Assembly: GCF_001530125.1 (NCBI RefSeq)
Contig: NZ_LDUG01000036.1
Location: 155,160 to 219,159, forward strand
Source of the DNA: Thiobacillus denitrificans
Lineage (GTDB): Bacteria > Pseudomonadota > Gammaproteobacteria > Burkholderiales > Thiobacillaceae
Direction: 5' to 3'
DNA: 64,000 bases
In this document: one piece after another, positions 9,092 through 16,590 of the stretch
How positions within the stretch are numbered: position 1 is the first letter of the stretch
How the letters are laid out: each line of letters starts with the position of its first letter
Notes under the pieces: model-generated
Told to the model about the DNA's origin: nothing
Database searches by the model: none
Seen by the model: the letters and a program-made list of their open reading frames with translations, nothing else
Made by a program: the position numbers and the translations under genes

Positions 9092-9577
9092 CTATTCTGC
9101 AGGAATTTGTTTCTCGATCTCAGGCCCATCAAACGTCTGAGGTCTTGGTAAGCTAACGCCTCGCAAGCCCATTTCCAATAAAGTGCTTTCGGCCCTACGA
9201 AGCGCGATGTCATGAACAACTCCTAAATACGGAGAGAGGGCCTCGCTTGGTACATTTAGCCAGTCATCAAAACCTACCCAAGATATCAGGGAGAATTGAA
9301 CTTCGTGTTTAGCCTCGTAATCGACTAATTTTTTTTCCGCCTCGGAAACCGTAAGCCGTACTTCGAAGTTGATCGCGACATTGAGCAGAGTAGGGGCCTC
9401 GGGATTGTCCAATCCAATTTCAAATTGGCTACCAGTTTCGGCACGCAACTCGATCTTTTTGGGTTCTTTGCTTGGCTGTGCAGGTGCGGACGTTGCGCGT
9501 TCATTGACGAGCCGGACTTGCAAGGGCCTTGCATTGATGAACGCCTGTCCCTTAATGGTAGGGCTTGGAGTACTCAT
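9092..9577 (-). CDS. SecB-like chaperone of a toxin-antitoxin-chaperone-type operon
   Basis: A 161-residue protein tentatively placed in the SecB fold: alternating beta strands (KIELRAET, NVAINFEVRLTVSE, EVQFSLISWVG) followed by a helix and tail, SPYLGVVHDIALRRAES...GLRGVSLPRP, which echoes the FPYAR...G..P.L end of SecB. AAGGA lies seven bases before the ATG at 9577, and the gene overlaps the upstream HTH gene by 26 bases. In known TAC systems a SecB-like protein protects the antitoxin; that role here rests on gene order and fold resemblance. Low GC relative to neighbours supports recent transfer. Confidence 0.5.
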   Translation of the reverse strand: MSTPSPTIKGQAFINARPLQVRLVNERATSAPAQPSKEPKKIELRAETGSQFEIGLDNPEAPTLLNVAINFEVRLTVSEAEKKLVDYEAKHEVQFSLISWVGFDDWLNVPSEALSPYLGVVHDIALRRAESTLLEMGLRGVSLPRPQTFDGPEIEKQIPAE

Positions 9578-10265
9578 CTGGATTTCCTTGAAGGTATGAG
9601 GGTGGTATTAAAGTTGATGTCGGCGTAATGAATGTTTTTAGGGCCGTCGCCATTGAGAATGGTTGGCTGCCAAATTCCTCAAATAAGATAATTGGTTTAT
9701 CGCTGACAAAACCAGTCAGAGTTACCAGCTCGCTTTCGATGATCCTATAAATCGGGACGCCAGCCGGAAGCACTGCAACACTGCTTGCATGGGCCTCAGT
9801 GGCTGATGTTTTCAAGGGATGATGGAAATCGAAGTTCCATCCTTTTTCCGTAAGTGTTAAATAGATCACACTTGGTAAAGGGGGCGCTGATCCATCAACG
9901 AAGCTAAGCACTTCTTTAATACTTAATGCATTATCAAAACGCGCAGCAAATCGCATCCTAATCGTTAGATCTACATACATTGGTACGGTCTCTGACGATT
10001 TTTCCCACCGAGCAACGGTTTGCGCATCTCTGTCGACCATTTTCCCAAACGACGCTTGGGTGATTTCTAGGCCACGCCTTAGAAAGCGTAAATCGGACCC
10101 GCGCAAAGAAGTTGGTCTGCGAAGGACCAGTCGACGAATGCAATGCTCGAGTTCATCTTCACGTTCATATTCCCGCGCAAGGCCATCCTCGGTATCGAGT
10201 TCGTGGTAACCATTTACTAAGCGCAGTTGTGTAAATGCAAAATGTGGGTAAGTAATCATGGCCAT
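9552..10265 (-). CDS. HTH (XRE/MqsA-like) antitoxin with long C-terminal extension
   Basis: 237 residues. A helix-turn-helix lies at about 50-85 (LRGSDLRFLRRGLEITQASF, then VDRDAQTVARWEK), the pattern seen in the DNA-binding half of MqsA/HigA-type antitoxins. About 150 further residues follow that are not needed for DNA binding and end in PPSYLQGNPDEYSKPYH; in TAC antitoxins such an extension is the chaperone-addiction region. Its ATG directly abuts the TAA of the DUF4258 gene, and its end overlaps the SecB-like gene. It probably represses the operon at the palindrome at 10611-10625. Confidence 0.7.
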   Translation of the reverse strand: MAMITYPHFAFTQLRLVNGYHELDTEDGLAREYEREDELEHCIRRLVLRRPTSLRGSDLRFLRRGLEITQASFGKMVDRDAQTVARWEKSSETVPMYVDLTIRMRFAARFDNALSIKEVLSFVDGSAPPLPSVIYLTLTEKGWNFDFHHPLKTSATEAHASSVAVLPAGVPIYRIIESELVTLTGFVSDKPIILFEEFGSQPFSMATALKTFITPTSTLIPPSYLQGNPDEYSKPYH

Positions 10266-10577
10266 TTAGTTTGAAACATCGATGACGGAAATGACAACAA
10301 CATTTTTTTCTGGATAGAGGCAAGCAGCTACTGCTATTGCATCGCCGTCTATATGTGCTTTCATCGTAAATTTGTACCCGATTGGACCGGACCTAATTGG
10401 AATCGTCGGAGGTTCGGTGAAAAATCCCAAGAGCAGGCAATCCTTAACTTGGCTGCGGTCGAAGCCTCGCTGGGCGAGACGCTCTTCCGCGTGGGTTGTC
10501 CAAGCGATCTTTCCACGTCTAACAAGCCGTCGCAATTCATCTAAAACTTCATTTTTTGATAGAGAAGCGCTTGGCAT
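10266..10577 (-). CDS. DUF4258-type putative toxin
   Basis: A 103-residue basic protein with the DUF4258 signature: a helix with RRGKIAWTTHAEERLAQRGF, then DRSQVKDCLLLG, then strands ending YKFTMKAHIDGDAIAVAACL and VVVISVIDVSN. DUF4258 proteins are repeatedly found as the toxin partner of HTH antitoxins and are thought to resemble RelE or BrnT folds; activity is not shown by sequence. It is first in a three-gene operon and ends immediately before the antitoxin ATG (TAAATG). Confidence 0.7.
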   Translation of the reverse strand: MPSASLSKNEVLDELRRLVRRGKIAWTTHAEERLAQRGFDRSQVKDCLLLGFFTEPPTIPIRSGPIGYKFTMKAHIDGDAIAVAACLYPEKNVVVISVIDVSN

Positions 10578-10610
10578 TGTATAGCTGTTTCAACAATTGT
10601 AGTTGTTCAT

Positions 10611-10625
10611 CTATCAAAATGATAG
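10611..10625. promoter_or_regulatory. Operator candidate of the TAC-like operon
   Basis: CTATCA-AAA-TGATAG, a perfect 6-base inverted repeat centred 41 bases upstream of the DUF4258 start and a few bases upstream of a minus-strand TACAAT. Placement fits autoregulation by the HTH antitoxin; binding is inferred. Confidence 0.45.
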
Positions 10626-10881
10626 GTCTTGGAGGTGGGGCCGTCGTTCCCCCCCCGTTCAAGTAACACGGGGTCGTGGATACGTCTGTCTCCAATTTAC
10701 CAGCAAATGTACCGGTGTTGTTTAGGCAAAATATTGCACGACCAAAAATCACTGTAGTCTGGCTTGGCAATCCTCGACTACGGCCCCGCACAAGAGCATC
10801 GCCTTTGTGCCAATTAAATCAGCACAGTCTGGCGTGCCAGTCTGTAGCCTCGCCTTGCAAGTGCGCAAGCGTTTGCGACGG

Positions 10882-10910
10882 TTGAATAATCGCCCCAGGT
10901 TCCATATAGT
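10882..10910 (+). promoter_or_regulatory. Promoter of the Fic-antitoxin-like gene, possibly giving a leaderless mRNA
   Basis: TTGAAT (10882-10887), 17 bases, TATAGT (10905-10910). The ATG at 10917 is only seven bases beyond the -10, where transcription would normally start, and no ribosome site lies between. A leaderless transcript would follow. Confidence 0.45.
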
Positions 10911-10916
10911 GCGTAC

Positions 10917-11087
10917 ATGGCTCCTAAATCCTTGCTCCAGCAGAATCCCCATTTGCGCAATAAGCAGGACTACCAGCGCGCATTGCGCACTAACGTGCTT
11001 TCTTCTACGGCGATTGAAGGTGTGAAAAAAGCAGCGGAACGCGCGCTGCCCCCTGCTGCTGACAAGCAGCCAGCAAAAGCCCGCTAA
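10917..11087 (+). CDS. Small Fic-antitoxin-like protein (inhibitory motif)
   Basis: A 56-residue protein containing VLSSTAIEGV, which matches the (S/T)xxxE(G/N) motif whose glutamate blocks ATP binding in Fic enzymes. It is preceded by a short helix (HLRNKQDYQRALRTN) and followed by a basic, disordered tail. An in-frame stop at 10887 limits the start to the ATG at 10917. The gene is convergent with the fic remnant and their stops overlap (11084-11087), unlike the usual antitoxin-first tandem order. Partnership with the neighbouring Fic is inference; it could also be an orphan from another fic locus. Confidence 0.6.
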   Translation: MAPKSLLQQNPHLRNKQDYQRALRTNVLSSTAIEGVKKAAERALPPAADKQPAKAR

Positions 11088-11712
11088 TTGCTGGCCTGCA
11101 CCACCCGCCTGAAAATCTCCCGCATCGGTTCGTAGTTCCTGTCCATTCCAGCCTGCACCGCAGCAAAGTAAGCCTCGCGCTGCTTGCCTTTGATCACGCC
11201 AAAATTGAGTAGCGGCAGTCCTGCCTGCAATGCCATCAACGTGGACAGCAAGCGCGACACGCGCCCGTTCCCCTCACGGAATGGATGGATCAGCACCACT
11301 TCTGCGTAATCGCCAACGCCTCCAATACCTTTTCTGGATCATCGAATGTGCAAGGCGTGTAACGCGCCAGCACATCCCGTTCAAACTCCTGCATCAAACG
11401 CGGTACTTGAGGGGACATCGCAAACGGAAAACCGCCCTTGCTGATATTGACCTGGCGGTATTCTCCGGCCCATTCATACAGAGCACCCAGCCATTGTTTA
11501 TGCCACTGGCAAATATCGGCTGCGGTGAAACGCTGCTCGGCGGTAACGTGGCGAATCGCCCAATCGGTTGCCTCGGCCAGTGTTGTGGCTTCTAGCGCAT
11601 CCATTGCGCGCTTGCCGCGGATGCCTTGCAAATTCCTCAGGACACGCCCGCGCGAACCTGGTTCAAACTGATCTTCGGTGAGGTGCCCGGTGTCGTAGCG
11701 GGAGGGCGTCAT
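11084..11712 (-). pseudogene. fic: Fic family AMPylase, frameshifted
   Basis: The 5' part (to about 11300) encodes the Fic flap region (WLGALYEWAGEYRQVNISKG). The 3' part, in another frame from about 11299, carries the active site HPFREGNGRVSR and the C-terminal helices. The frames join at LEALAIT | EVVLIHPF, so one base (or four) is missing near 11298-11306. With that repaired the protein would be about 209 residues and complete. The ATG at 11712 overlaps the stop of the upstream restriction enzyme (ATGA), placing it in that operon. A sequencing error cannot be excluded. Confidence 0.75.
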
Positions 11713-14700
11713 TGGATCGGCCACTTGGTAATGGCTTGGTCGATCGCGGCTTGCAGGCGGATGGTCTCTGCCAGTGCCGCCATCACCTGCTGGTAATGGG
11801 TCAGGTCGTCATAGTTTAGCTGGCGCCCCTTGCGGTCTTTCAGCCACTTGTACGCCACCTGGTAGCCGCCGACGTGAAAACTCCAGACCGCGTCCGGCAC
11901 CCCTTCGAAGTATTGCTCGGCGTTGATGTACACCCGGCCATCGGCGTAGCGCACCGTCTCCACCTTGTTGTCGCCCGCAACCGGATAGCGGCAGATCGCC
12001 GGGGCGGCGGTTTCCATCAGGTGCAGCGCCACCAGTTGCTGGCCCAGCGCGCACAGGCTGCGGAACAGCTTGGCGTCGGATGTCAGCGGCAGGCGCGGGA
12101 AATCGATTTTCAGAAAACCGGCATAACGGCTGCGGTAAGTCGGTGAATGAAACACCGCATAGGCGTAGTGGAAGCAGTCCTCCGGTGTGGGCGTGGAGCC
12201 CAGTTGATCGGTGAGTGCGGCGAGAAAGGCGGGTGACAGGTTGGGGCTGCGGCTGTCGCCGTTGCCCTCATCGAAAAGATCGCTTTTGTGAGCGTTGGGG
12301 TAGAGGTAGAGCGGTAACGTATAACCGCGTTCAGCTGTTTTGTTTGAAACATAACAATCGTCTGTTATCAGATTGGTTGCCATGATGTGTGCCCAATCCT
12401 GTATTGAAATCTGACGGCAGAGATGGAATCCAACATTCTTTCCCGTCAGCATATGCCGCATTACTTCGCCACGTGGCATGCAATGAAAGCCTCTTGAATT
12501 TCCTGTGTGGTAAGTGTTGCGCACGTCGAATGGTCGGTAGAGGATGGGAGCTAGCCTGGTTTCGTTCGGGCCGCTCGCTCGCAGATCGGCTTGCGCCAGC
12601 GATACTTTCCAGTCGCGTGCGTCCTTGCCCAGTGCATATTTTTCGCGCGCATCCTCGGGCGGCAGCGCGGCAAAATCCTTCACGGTCTGCCAGGCATCGT
12701 CGCGGTTCCAGTGAATGGTGAGCGCGTCGCGCGCGGTGACGATGCCGACGCTGTTGACCGGCATGATGTCGGTGATTTTCCAGCCCTGCTCGTATTCGGC
12801 GCGCAGGGTCTCGTCCTGCGGCACGAACAGGTAGAACGGCGCCTGCGGCTGGAGGGTGCGCCATGTCGTGGATTTCAGGTCGCACTCGGCGAGCCACCGG
12901 TATTTGCCTTCGCGCTCGCCGAACAGGTCGGCGTGGCGCACGGTGGCACCCTCACCCCCAGCCCCTCTCCCCGAGGGCGAGGGGAGTCTTTTGACGAAGA
13001 TGCCGATGGCGACGCCCTGCTGGATGTCGAACACGTTTTCGTCCTTGCCGCCGTCCGGCGCCTTTTCCATCTTCTTGCTGTTGCCGTGCAGGTCGAGCAG
13101 GTAGATGTCGTCGAAGCTGTGCATCAGGCTTTGGCGCATGCCGCGAAAGGTCGGGTTGTCCAGGTAGCCGTGATTGGTGACGAAGGCCAGCACGCCGTAG
13201 CCGGTCTGCTCGATGCGCCACTGGGCGAAGCGGATGAATTTCACGTAGTCGTCGTTGAGCCATTTGGGATTGCGCTCGCCCAGTGGTCCGCCATCCACTT
13301 CGAAGTAGTTGCCTGTTTTTTGATTGGTGGCCCGGTCATTGCCGCGAAGCAAGCCGGCGATCCATTCGCCCGTGTTGGCGGAGTGTCCTGAGTAGGGCGG
13401 GTTGCCCAGCACCACCATGATGGGCGAATCCCGTTTAACAGTTGCTGCGCTATTGGCTTCCTCGGCCAGCCACTGGGTAAACAGAGGCAGGCCTGTCATT
13501 TCGTGTGCTTCTTCCAGCGTGTTGGTGAGGTAGACACGCAGTCGCTCATCGGCTTCGAAGTCGTAGCCTGATTCCTTCAGCTGCAAGCCCAGCTTCATGT
13601 GTGCTACGGCATAGGGTGCCATCAGCAGCTCAAACCCATAAATCCTTGGCAACAGGTGCTCAGCTACATAACCCGGCCACATCCCTGCGTTGCCAGTGAA
13701 AGTGGCTCGGATGTGTTCGACGACGCTGTAAAGGAATGTCCCCGTACCGGTGGCCGGGTCGAGAATTTGAACCTTGTGGGTTTCGACGGTGACGAATTCA
13801 GTCTTGCCTGTCTTCTTGGCCCTTATCGGGCACTTGATCTTGATCTTGGTTGCATCAGCCAAGCCCTTTGCCAGTTTGAAATCGCTTTTCAGCAGGTGAT
13901 CCACGCTACGCACGATATACGACACCACGGGTTCTGGCGTGTAGTAGACGCCGCGCGCCTCGCGCATCTTCGCGTCATAGTGCCCCAGGAAGGTCTCGTA
14001 GAAATGAACGACGGGGTCTTCCTGCCGTGTATGGCGACCAAAATCCTTGAGGATTGCGCCAATATCGCTTCTGGCCAGCAGTTCTGCGAGGTCGTCAACC
14101 GCCCATACGATGCGGTCGTCCAGTTCAGGGCCTGCAACGTGCCCGAACATTTTGCGCAGGAACGGATTGGTTTTTGGTAGATCGTAGGCAGCATGAGCAC
14201 GTGTGAAACGTTCCGCAGAGGGGGCGTTGCAACGTGCAGCAAACAGTCCGTAACAAATAGTTTGTGCGTACATGTCGCCAAACTGTTCGGGTGTCATGTC
14301 GTTTAACAGCACCTTTTGGAATGCTTGCATTTGCTGGTGAAGCGACCCTTCATCCCCTTCGTCTGCAAATGTCTTGCTGATGATTGAGCGTATTAGCCGC
14401 GCCATTGCGGCCATACGGATGGCCAGGTCGCGCGGGTTGTTGATGACGGGGATATCGGCATTGAGAAAGCTATCCAGCAGCCGACCGAGTTGTTCAGTTG
14501 CATCGGGGAGAAGTTTCAGCTTGCCGGTTTTGTCGGCTTTGGCTAGTTTGACCGTGAGCCGGTGCTCACCCGCGACGTACCAGCGGAATTCCAGATAGTC
14601 GGTCAGGATCAGGTTGGCCAGGCTTTCGCGGTATCGCTTTAGCTGCTCGCCGGATTCGATGCTATCCAGGGGGACACCGACATCCTTGGCCTCGATATAG

Positions 14701-14903
14701 CCCAGCGGAATGGTGCCGCGCGTGACAATGTAATCGGGTGCGCCGCACTTGATCCGCCGGGGTTCGTTGGTGGCAGTGATGCCCGCTGCAATCTGCTCGA
14801 TCAATGCTTTGAGCGCGGGCCGGTGGGTGTGCTCGGTGGCATTGCCTGCCCTGATCGCCTGTTCAATGCCGGAAAGATAGGATTTGAGCGCCGCAGGGTT
14901 CAT
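11709..14903 (-). CDS. Single-chain type IIG/ISP-like restriction-modification enzyme
   Basis: A 1064-residue enzyme. The N-terminus has a PD-(D/E)xK nuclease pattern, Asp57 in APDYIV and Glu71-Ala-Lys73 in YIEAK. The methyltransferase follows, with SAM motif I DPATGTGTF near residue 378 and the N6-adenine catalytic motif NPPY near 500. The C-terminal ~400 residues resemble the target-recognition domain of type ISP enzymes, but no helicase domain is present, so it is a IIG-type fusion. Residues about 640-651 are encoded by an inserted REP-like repeat. No separate specificity or helicase gene is nearby. It lies at the tRNA-proximal end of the island. Confidence 0.85.
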   Translation of the reverse strand: MNPAALKSYLSGIEQAIRAGNATEHTHRPALKALIEQIAAGITATNEPRRIKCGAPDYIVTRGTIPLGYIEAKDVGVPLDSIESGEQLKRYRESLANLILTDYLEFRWYVAGEHRLTVKLAKADKTGKLKLLPDATEQLGRLLDSFLNADIPVINNPRDLAIRMAAMARLIRSIISKTFADEGDEGSLHQQMQAFQKVLLNDMTPEQFGDMYAQTICYGLFAARCNAPSAERFTRAHAAYDLPKTNPFLRKMFGHVAGPELDDRIVWAVDDLAELLARSDIGAILKDFGRHTRQEDPVVHFYETFLGHYDAKMREARGVYYTPEPVVSYIVRSVDHLLKSDFKLAKGLADATKIKIKCPIRAKKTGKTEFVTVETHKVQILDPATGTGTFLYSVVEHIRATFTGNAGMWPGYVAEHLLPRIYGFELLMAPYAVAHMKLGLQLKESGYDFEADERLRVYLTNTLEEAHEMTGLPLFTQWLAEEANSAATVKRDSPIMVVLGNPPYSGHSANTGEWIAGLLRGNDRATNQKTGNYFEVDGGPLGERNPKWLNDDYVKFIRFAQWRIEQTGYGVLAFVTNHGYLDNPTFRGMRQSLMHSFDDIYLLDLHGNSKKMEKAPDGGKDENVFDIQQGVAIGIFVKRLPSPSGRGAGGEGATVRHADLFGEREGKYRWLAECDLKSTTWRTLQPQAPFYLFVPQDETLRAEYEQGWKITDIMPVNSVGIVTARDALTIHWNRDDAWQTVKDFAALPPEDAREKYALGKDARDWKVSLAQADLRASGPNETRLAPILYRPFDVRNTYHTGNSRGFHCMPRGEVMRHMLTGKNVGFHLCRQISIQDWAHIMATNLITDDCYVSNKTAERGYTLPLYLYPNAHKSDLFDEGNGDSRSPNLSPAFLAALTDQLGSTPTPEDCFHYAYAVFHSPTYRSRYAGFLKIDFPRLPLTSDAKLFRSLCALGQQLVALHLMETAAPAICRYPVAGDNKVETVRYADGRVYINAEQYFEGVPDAVWSFHVGGYQVAYKWLKDRKGRQLNYDDLTHYQQVMAALAETIRLQAAIDQAITKWPIQ
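12951..12988. repeat. REP-like CT-rich palindrome inside the restriction enzyme gene
   Basis: CTCACCCCCAGCCCCTCTCC followed by a G-rich complementary arm. It is the same family as the element at 47971-48004. It is read in frame as SPSGRGAGGEG between FVKR and VRHADLFGE, so it lengthens the protein without breaking it. Confidence 0.7.
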
Positions 14904-14973
14904 GCGGCGAGTTTATAGTATCGGAGCGTGACAGGTGAAACCCGCTCGCGATGGATGTGAAATCCAGGCAGGG

Positions 14974-15022
14974 AAAAGAAAAAAGCCCGGTCAAATGACC
15001 GAGCTTTTAATGTGTGGTGCGC
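14974..15022. repeat. Proximal 49-bp direct repeat at the tRNA-Arg 3' end (attachment site)
   Basis: Identical to 8971-9019. It covers the last eight bases of the tRNA-Arg gene including CCA, and its terminator. Together the two copies bracket the ~6 kb island. Confidence 0.75.
14979..15008 (-). terminator. Rho-independent terminator of the tRNA-Ser/tRNA-Arg unit
   Basis: On the minus strand the stem AGCTCGGTCA / TGACCGGGCT closes a two-base loop and is followed by a run of T. It lies seven bases after the tRNA-Arg CCA end. A second intact copy is at 8976-9005. Confidence 0.85.
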
Positions 15023-15091
15023 CGGAAGGGATTCGAACCCCTGACCCCTTGGTTCGTAGCCAAGTACTCTATCCAGCTGAGCTACCGGCGC
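15015..15091 (-). tRNA. tRNA-Arg (ACG)
   Basis: 77 bases with encoded CCA. The acceptor stem GCGCCGG/CCGGCGC, a D-arm, the anticodon arm CTTGG-CTACGAA-CCAAG with anticodon ACG, and a TTCGAAT T-loop are all present. The 3' end and downstream terminator are duplicated at 8971-9019, showing it as the insertion site of the neighbouring island. Confidence 0.97.
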
Positions 15092-15105
15092 TTTGAAGGT
15101 TGCGA

Positions 15106-15111
15106 ATTATA
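15106..15111 (-). promoter_or_regulatory. -10 box of tRNA-Arg
   Basis: A perfect TATAAT on the minus strand, 14 bases before the tRNA 5' end. The -35 region is A-rich and poor, so tRNA-Arg may have its own weak promoter besides read-through from tRNA-Ser. Confidence 0.4.
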
Positions 15112-15163
15112 CGCAGTTTTTTACATTTTTTTGCATCAATGGCAGATGCAATCAATCATAGTT

Positions 15164-15257
15164 TGGCGGAGACGGAGGGATTCGAACCCTCGATGCAGGT
15201 TTAAGCCCGCATGCTCCCTTAGCAGGGGAGTACCTTCAACCTCTCGGCCACGTCTCC
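15164..15257 (-). tRNA. tRNA-Ser (GCU)
   Basis: 94 bases with encoded CCA. The acceptor stem GGAGACG/CGTCTCC, the anticodon arm CTCCC-CTGCTAA-GGGAG with anticodon GCT, the long variable arm of class II tRNAs, and GGTTCGAATCC in the T-arm are visible. It lies 72 bases upstream of tRNA-Arg on the same strand. Confidence 0.97.
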
Positions 15258-15269
15258 GAACCGCCGCGA

Positions 15270-15275
15270 ATTGTA
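15270..15275 (-). promoter_or_regulatory. -10 box of tRNA-Ser
   Basis: TACAAT on the minus strand, 12 bases before the tRNA 5' end, within the 55-base gap after the lysC stop. No good -35 is seen. Confidence 0.4.
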
Positions 15276-15312
15276 GCGGAATGCGCGGCGGAAAGCCACC
15301 TTGGCAGGCCGT

Positions 15313-16542
15313 TTAAGCGGTGGCCTTGTCGAGTTCGAAGGCCTGATGCAGGGCGCGCACTGCAAGTTCCATGTATTTGTCCTCGACCACCACCGATATC
15401 TTGATTTCCGAAGTGGAGATCATCTGCAGGTTGATGTTTTCCTTCGATAGGGTTTCGAACATCTTGCGCGCGATGCCGACGTGCGAGCGCATGCCGACGC
15501 CGACGATGGAGACCTTGGCGATCTTGTCGTCGCCGGTGACTTCGCGTGCACCAATGCTGGTTGCCGTCGCCTTCACGATGTCCATCGCGCGGGCGAAGTC
15601 ATTGCGGTGTACGGTGAAGGTGAAGTCGGTCGTATTTTCGTGACTGACGTTCTGCACGATCATGTCGATGTCGATGTTGGCGTCGGCGACCGGGCCGAGG
15701 ATCTGGTAGGCGATGCCGGGCTGGTCGGGCACGCCGACCACGGTGATTTTGGCTTCGTCGCGGTTGAAGGCGATGCCTGAAATGACGGCCTGTTCCATGG
15801 TGTTGTTTTCCTCGAAGGTGATGAGCGTGCCGTCGCCTTCGTCCTGAAAGCTGGACAGCACGCGGAGTTTGACTTTGTATTTGCCGGCGAATTCGACTGA
15901 GCGGATTTGCAGCACCTTGGAGCCGAGGCTCGCCATTTCGAGCATTTCCTCGAAGGTGATGGTCTTCAGGCGCCGCGCCTCGGGCACGATGCGCGGGTCG
16001 GTGGTGTAGACGCCGTCGACGTCGGTGTAGATCTGGCATTCGTCGGCATTGAGCGCGGCGGCCAGCGCCACGCCCGTGGTGTCGGAGCCGCCGCGTCCCA
16101 GGGTGGTGATGTTGCCCTGTTCGTCGACGCCCTGGAAGCCGGCGACTACCAGCACGTGGCCGGCATCCAGATCGGCGCGCATCCGGGCTTCGTCGATCGA
16201 CAGAATGCGCGCCTTGGTGAAGGCGTTGTCGGTGAGGATGCGCACCTGCGCGCCGGTATAGCTCTTCGCTTTCAGGCCCAGGTCCTTCAGCGCCATCGCC
16301 AGCAGGGCAATGGTGACCTGTTCGCCGGTCGACACCATCATGTCCAGTTCGCGCGGGTCGGGGCTGGCCTGAATCTGCCTGGCCAGCGCGATCAGCCGGT
16401 TGGTCTCGCCGGACATGGCGGAGAGCACGACGACCACCTGGTGCCCGAGCATTTTGAACTTGGCGACGCGCTCCGCCACCGCGCGGATGCGTTCGACGTT
16501 GGCGACCGAGGTGCCGCCGTATTTTTGTACGATGAGTGCCAT
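15313..16542 (-). CDS. lysC: Aspartate kinase
   Basis: Phosphorylates aspartate, the first step to lysine, threonine, methionine and diaminopimelate. 409 residues: an amino-acid kinase domain from [13 protein letters not shown], with [15 protein letters not shown] and [16 protein letters not shown] as nucleotide and substrate loops, then two ACT domains from about 265 ([16 protein letters not shown] and [15 protein letters not shown]) for feedback control. The length and double ACT fit the proteobacterial single-function type. The ATG at 16542 opens directly on the conserved strand. Confidence 0.97.
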   Translation of the reverse strand: MALIVQKYGGTSVANVERIRAVAERVAKFKMLGHQVVVVLSAMSGETNRLIALARQIQASPDPRELDMMVSTGEQVTIALLAMALKDLGLKAKSYTGAQVRILTDNAFTKARILSIDEARMRADLDAGHVLVVAGFQGVDEQGNITTLGRGGSDTTGVALAAALNADECQIYTDVDGVYTTDPRIVPEARRLKTITFEEMLEMASLGSKVLQIRSVEFAGKYKVKLRVLSSFQDEGDGTLITFEENNTMEQAVISGIAFNRDEAKITVVGVPDQPGIAYQILGPVADANIDIDMIVQNVSHENTTDFTFTVHRNDFARAMDIVKATATSIGAREVTGDDKIAKVSIVGVGMRSHVGIARKMFETLSKENINLQMISTSEIKISVVVEDKYMELAVRALHQAFELDKATA

Positions 16543-16543
16543 G

Positions 16544-16569
16544 TTAGGGGCTAGGAGTTAGGGGCTAGG
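16544..16569. repeat. Short tandem repeat upstream of lysC
   Basis: TTAGGGGCTAGG twice, separated by AG, ending just before the rlmD stop region. A similar 'caggattcagggg' doublet is found inside mutL (53216-53249), so it may be a dispersed family. Confidence 0.6.
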
Positions 16570-16590
16570 TAAAGGCGGGATATTAATGGA

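Larger units (their letters stand above)
10578..10916. other. Intergenic control region between the TAC-like operon and the Fic-antitoxin-like gene
   Basis: This 339-base stretch separates two divergently transcribed units. Near its left end lie a palindrome (10611-10625) and TACAAT on the minus strand at 10597-10602; at its right end lies a -35/-10 pair for the plus-strand gene. Between about 10630 and 10880 I see no convincing gene. Short open frames there have no ribosome site or protein-like composition. Confidence 0.5.

Noticed and set aside
10549..10791. 80-codon minus-strand frame upstream of the DUF4258 gene
   Set aside because: It overlaps the start of a better supported gene in another frame and covers the promoter/operator region; composition is not protein-like.
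11230..11595. 121-codon plus-strand frame over fic
   Set aside because: Antisense shadow of the fic remnant with no supporting signals.
8971..15022. Prophage
   Set aside because: No integrase, structural, lysis or replication genes lie between the repeats; only defence and toxin genes.
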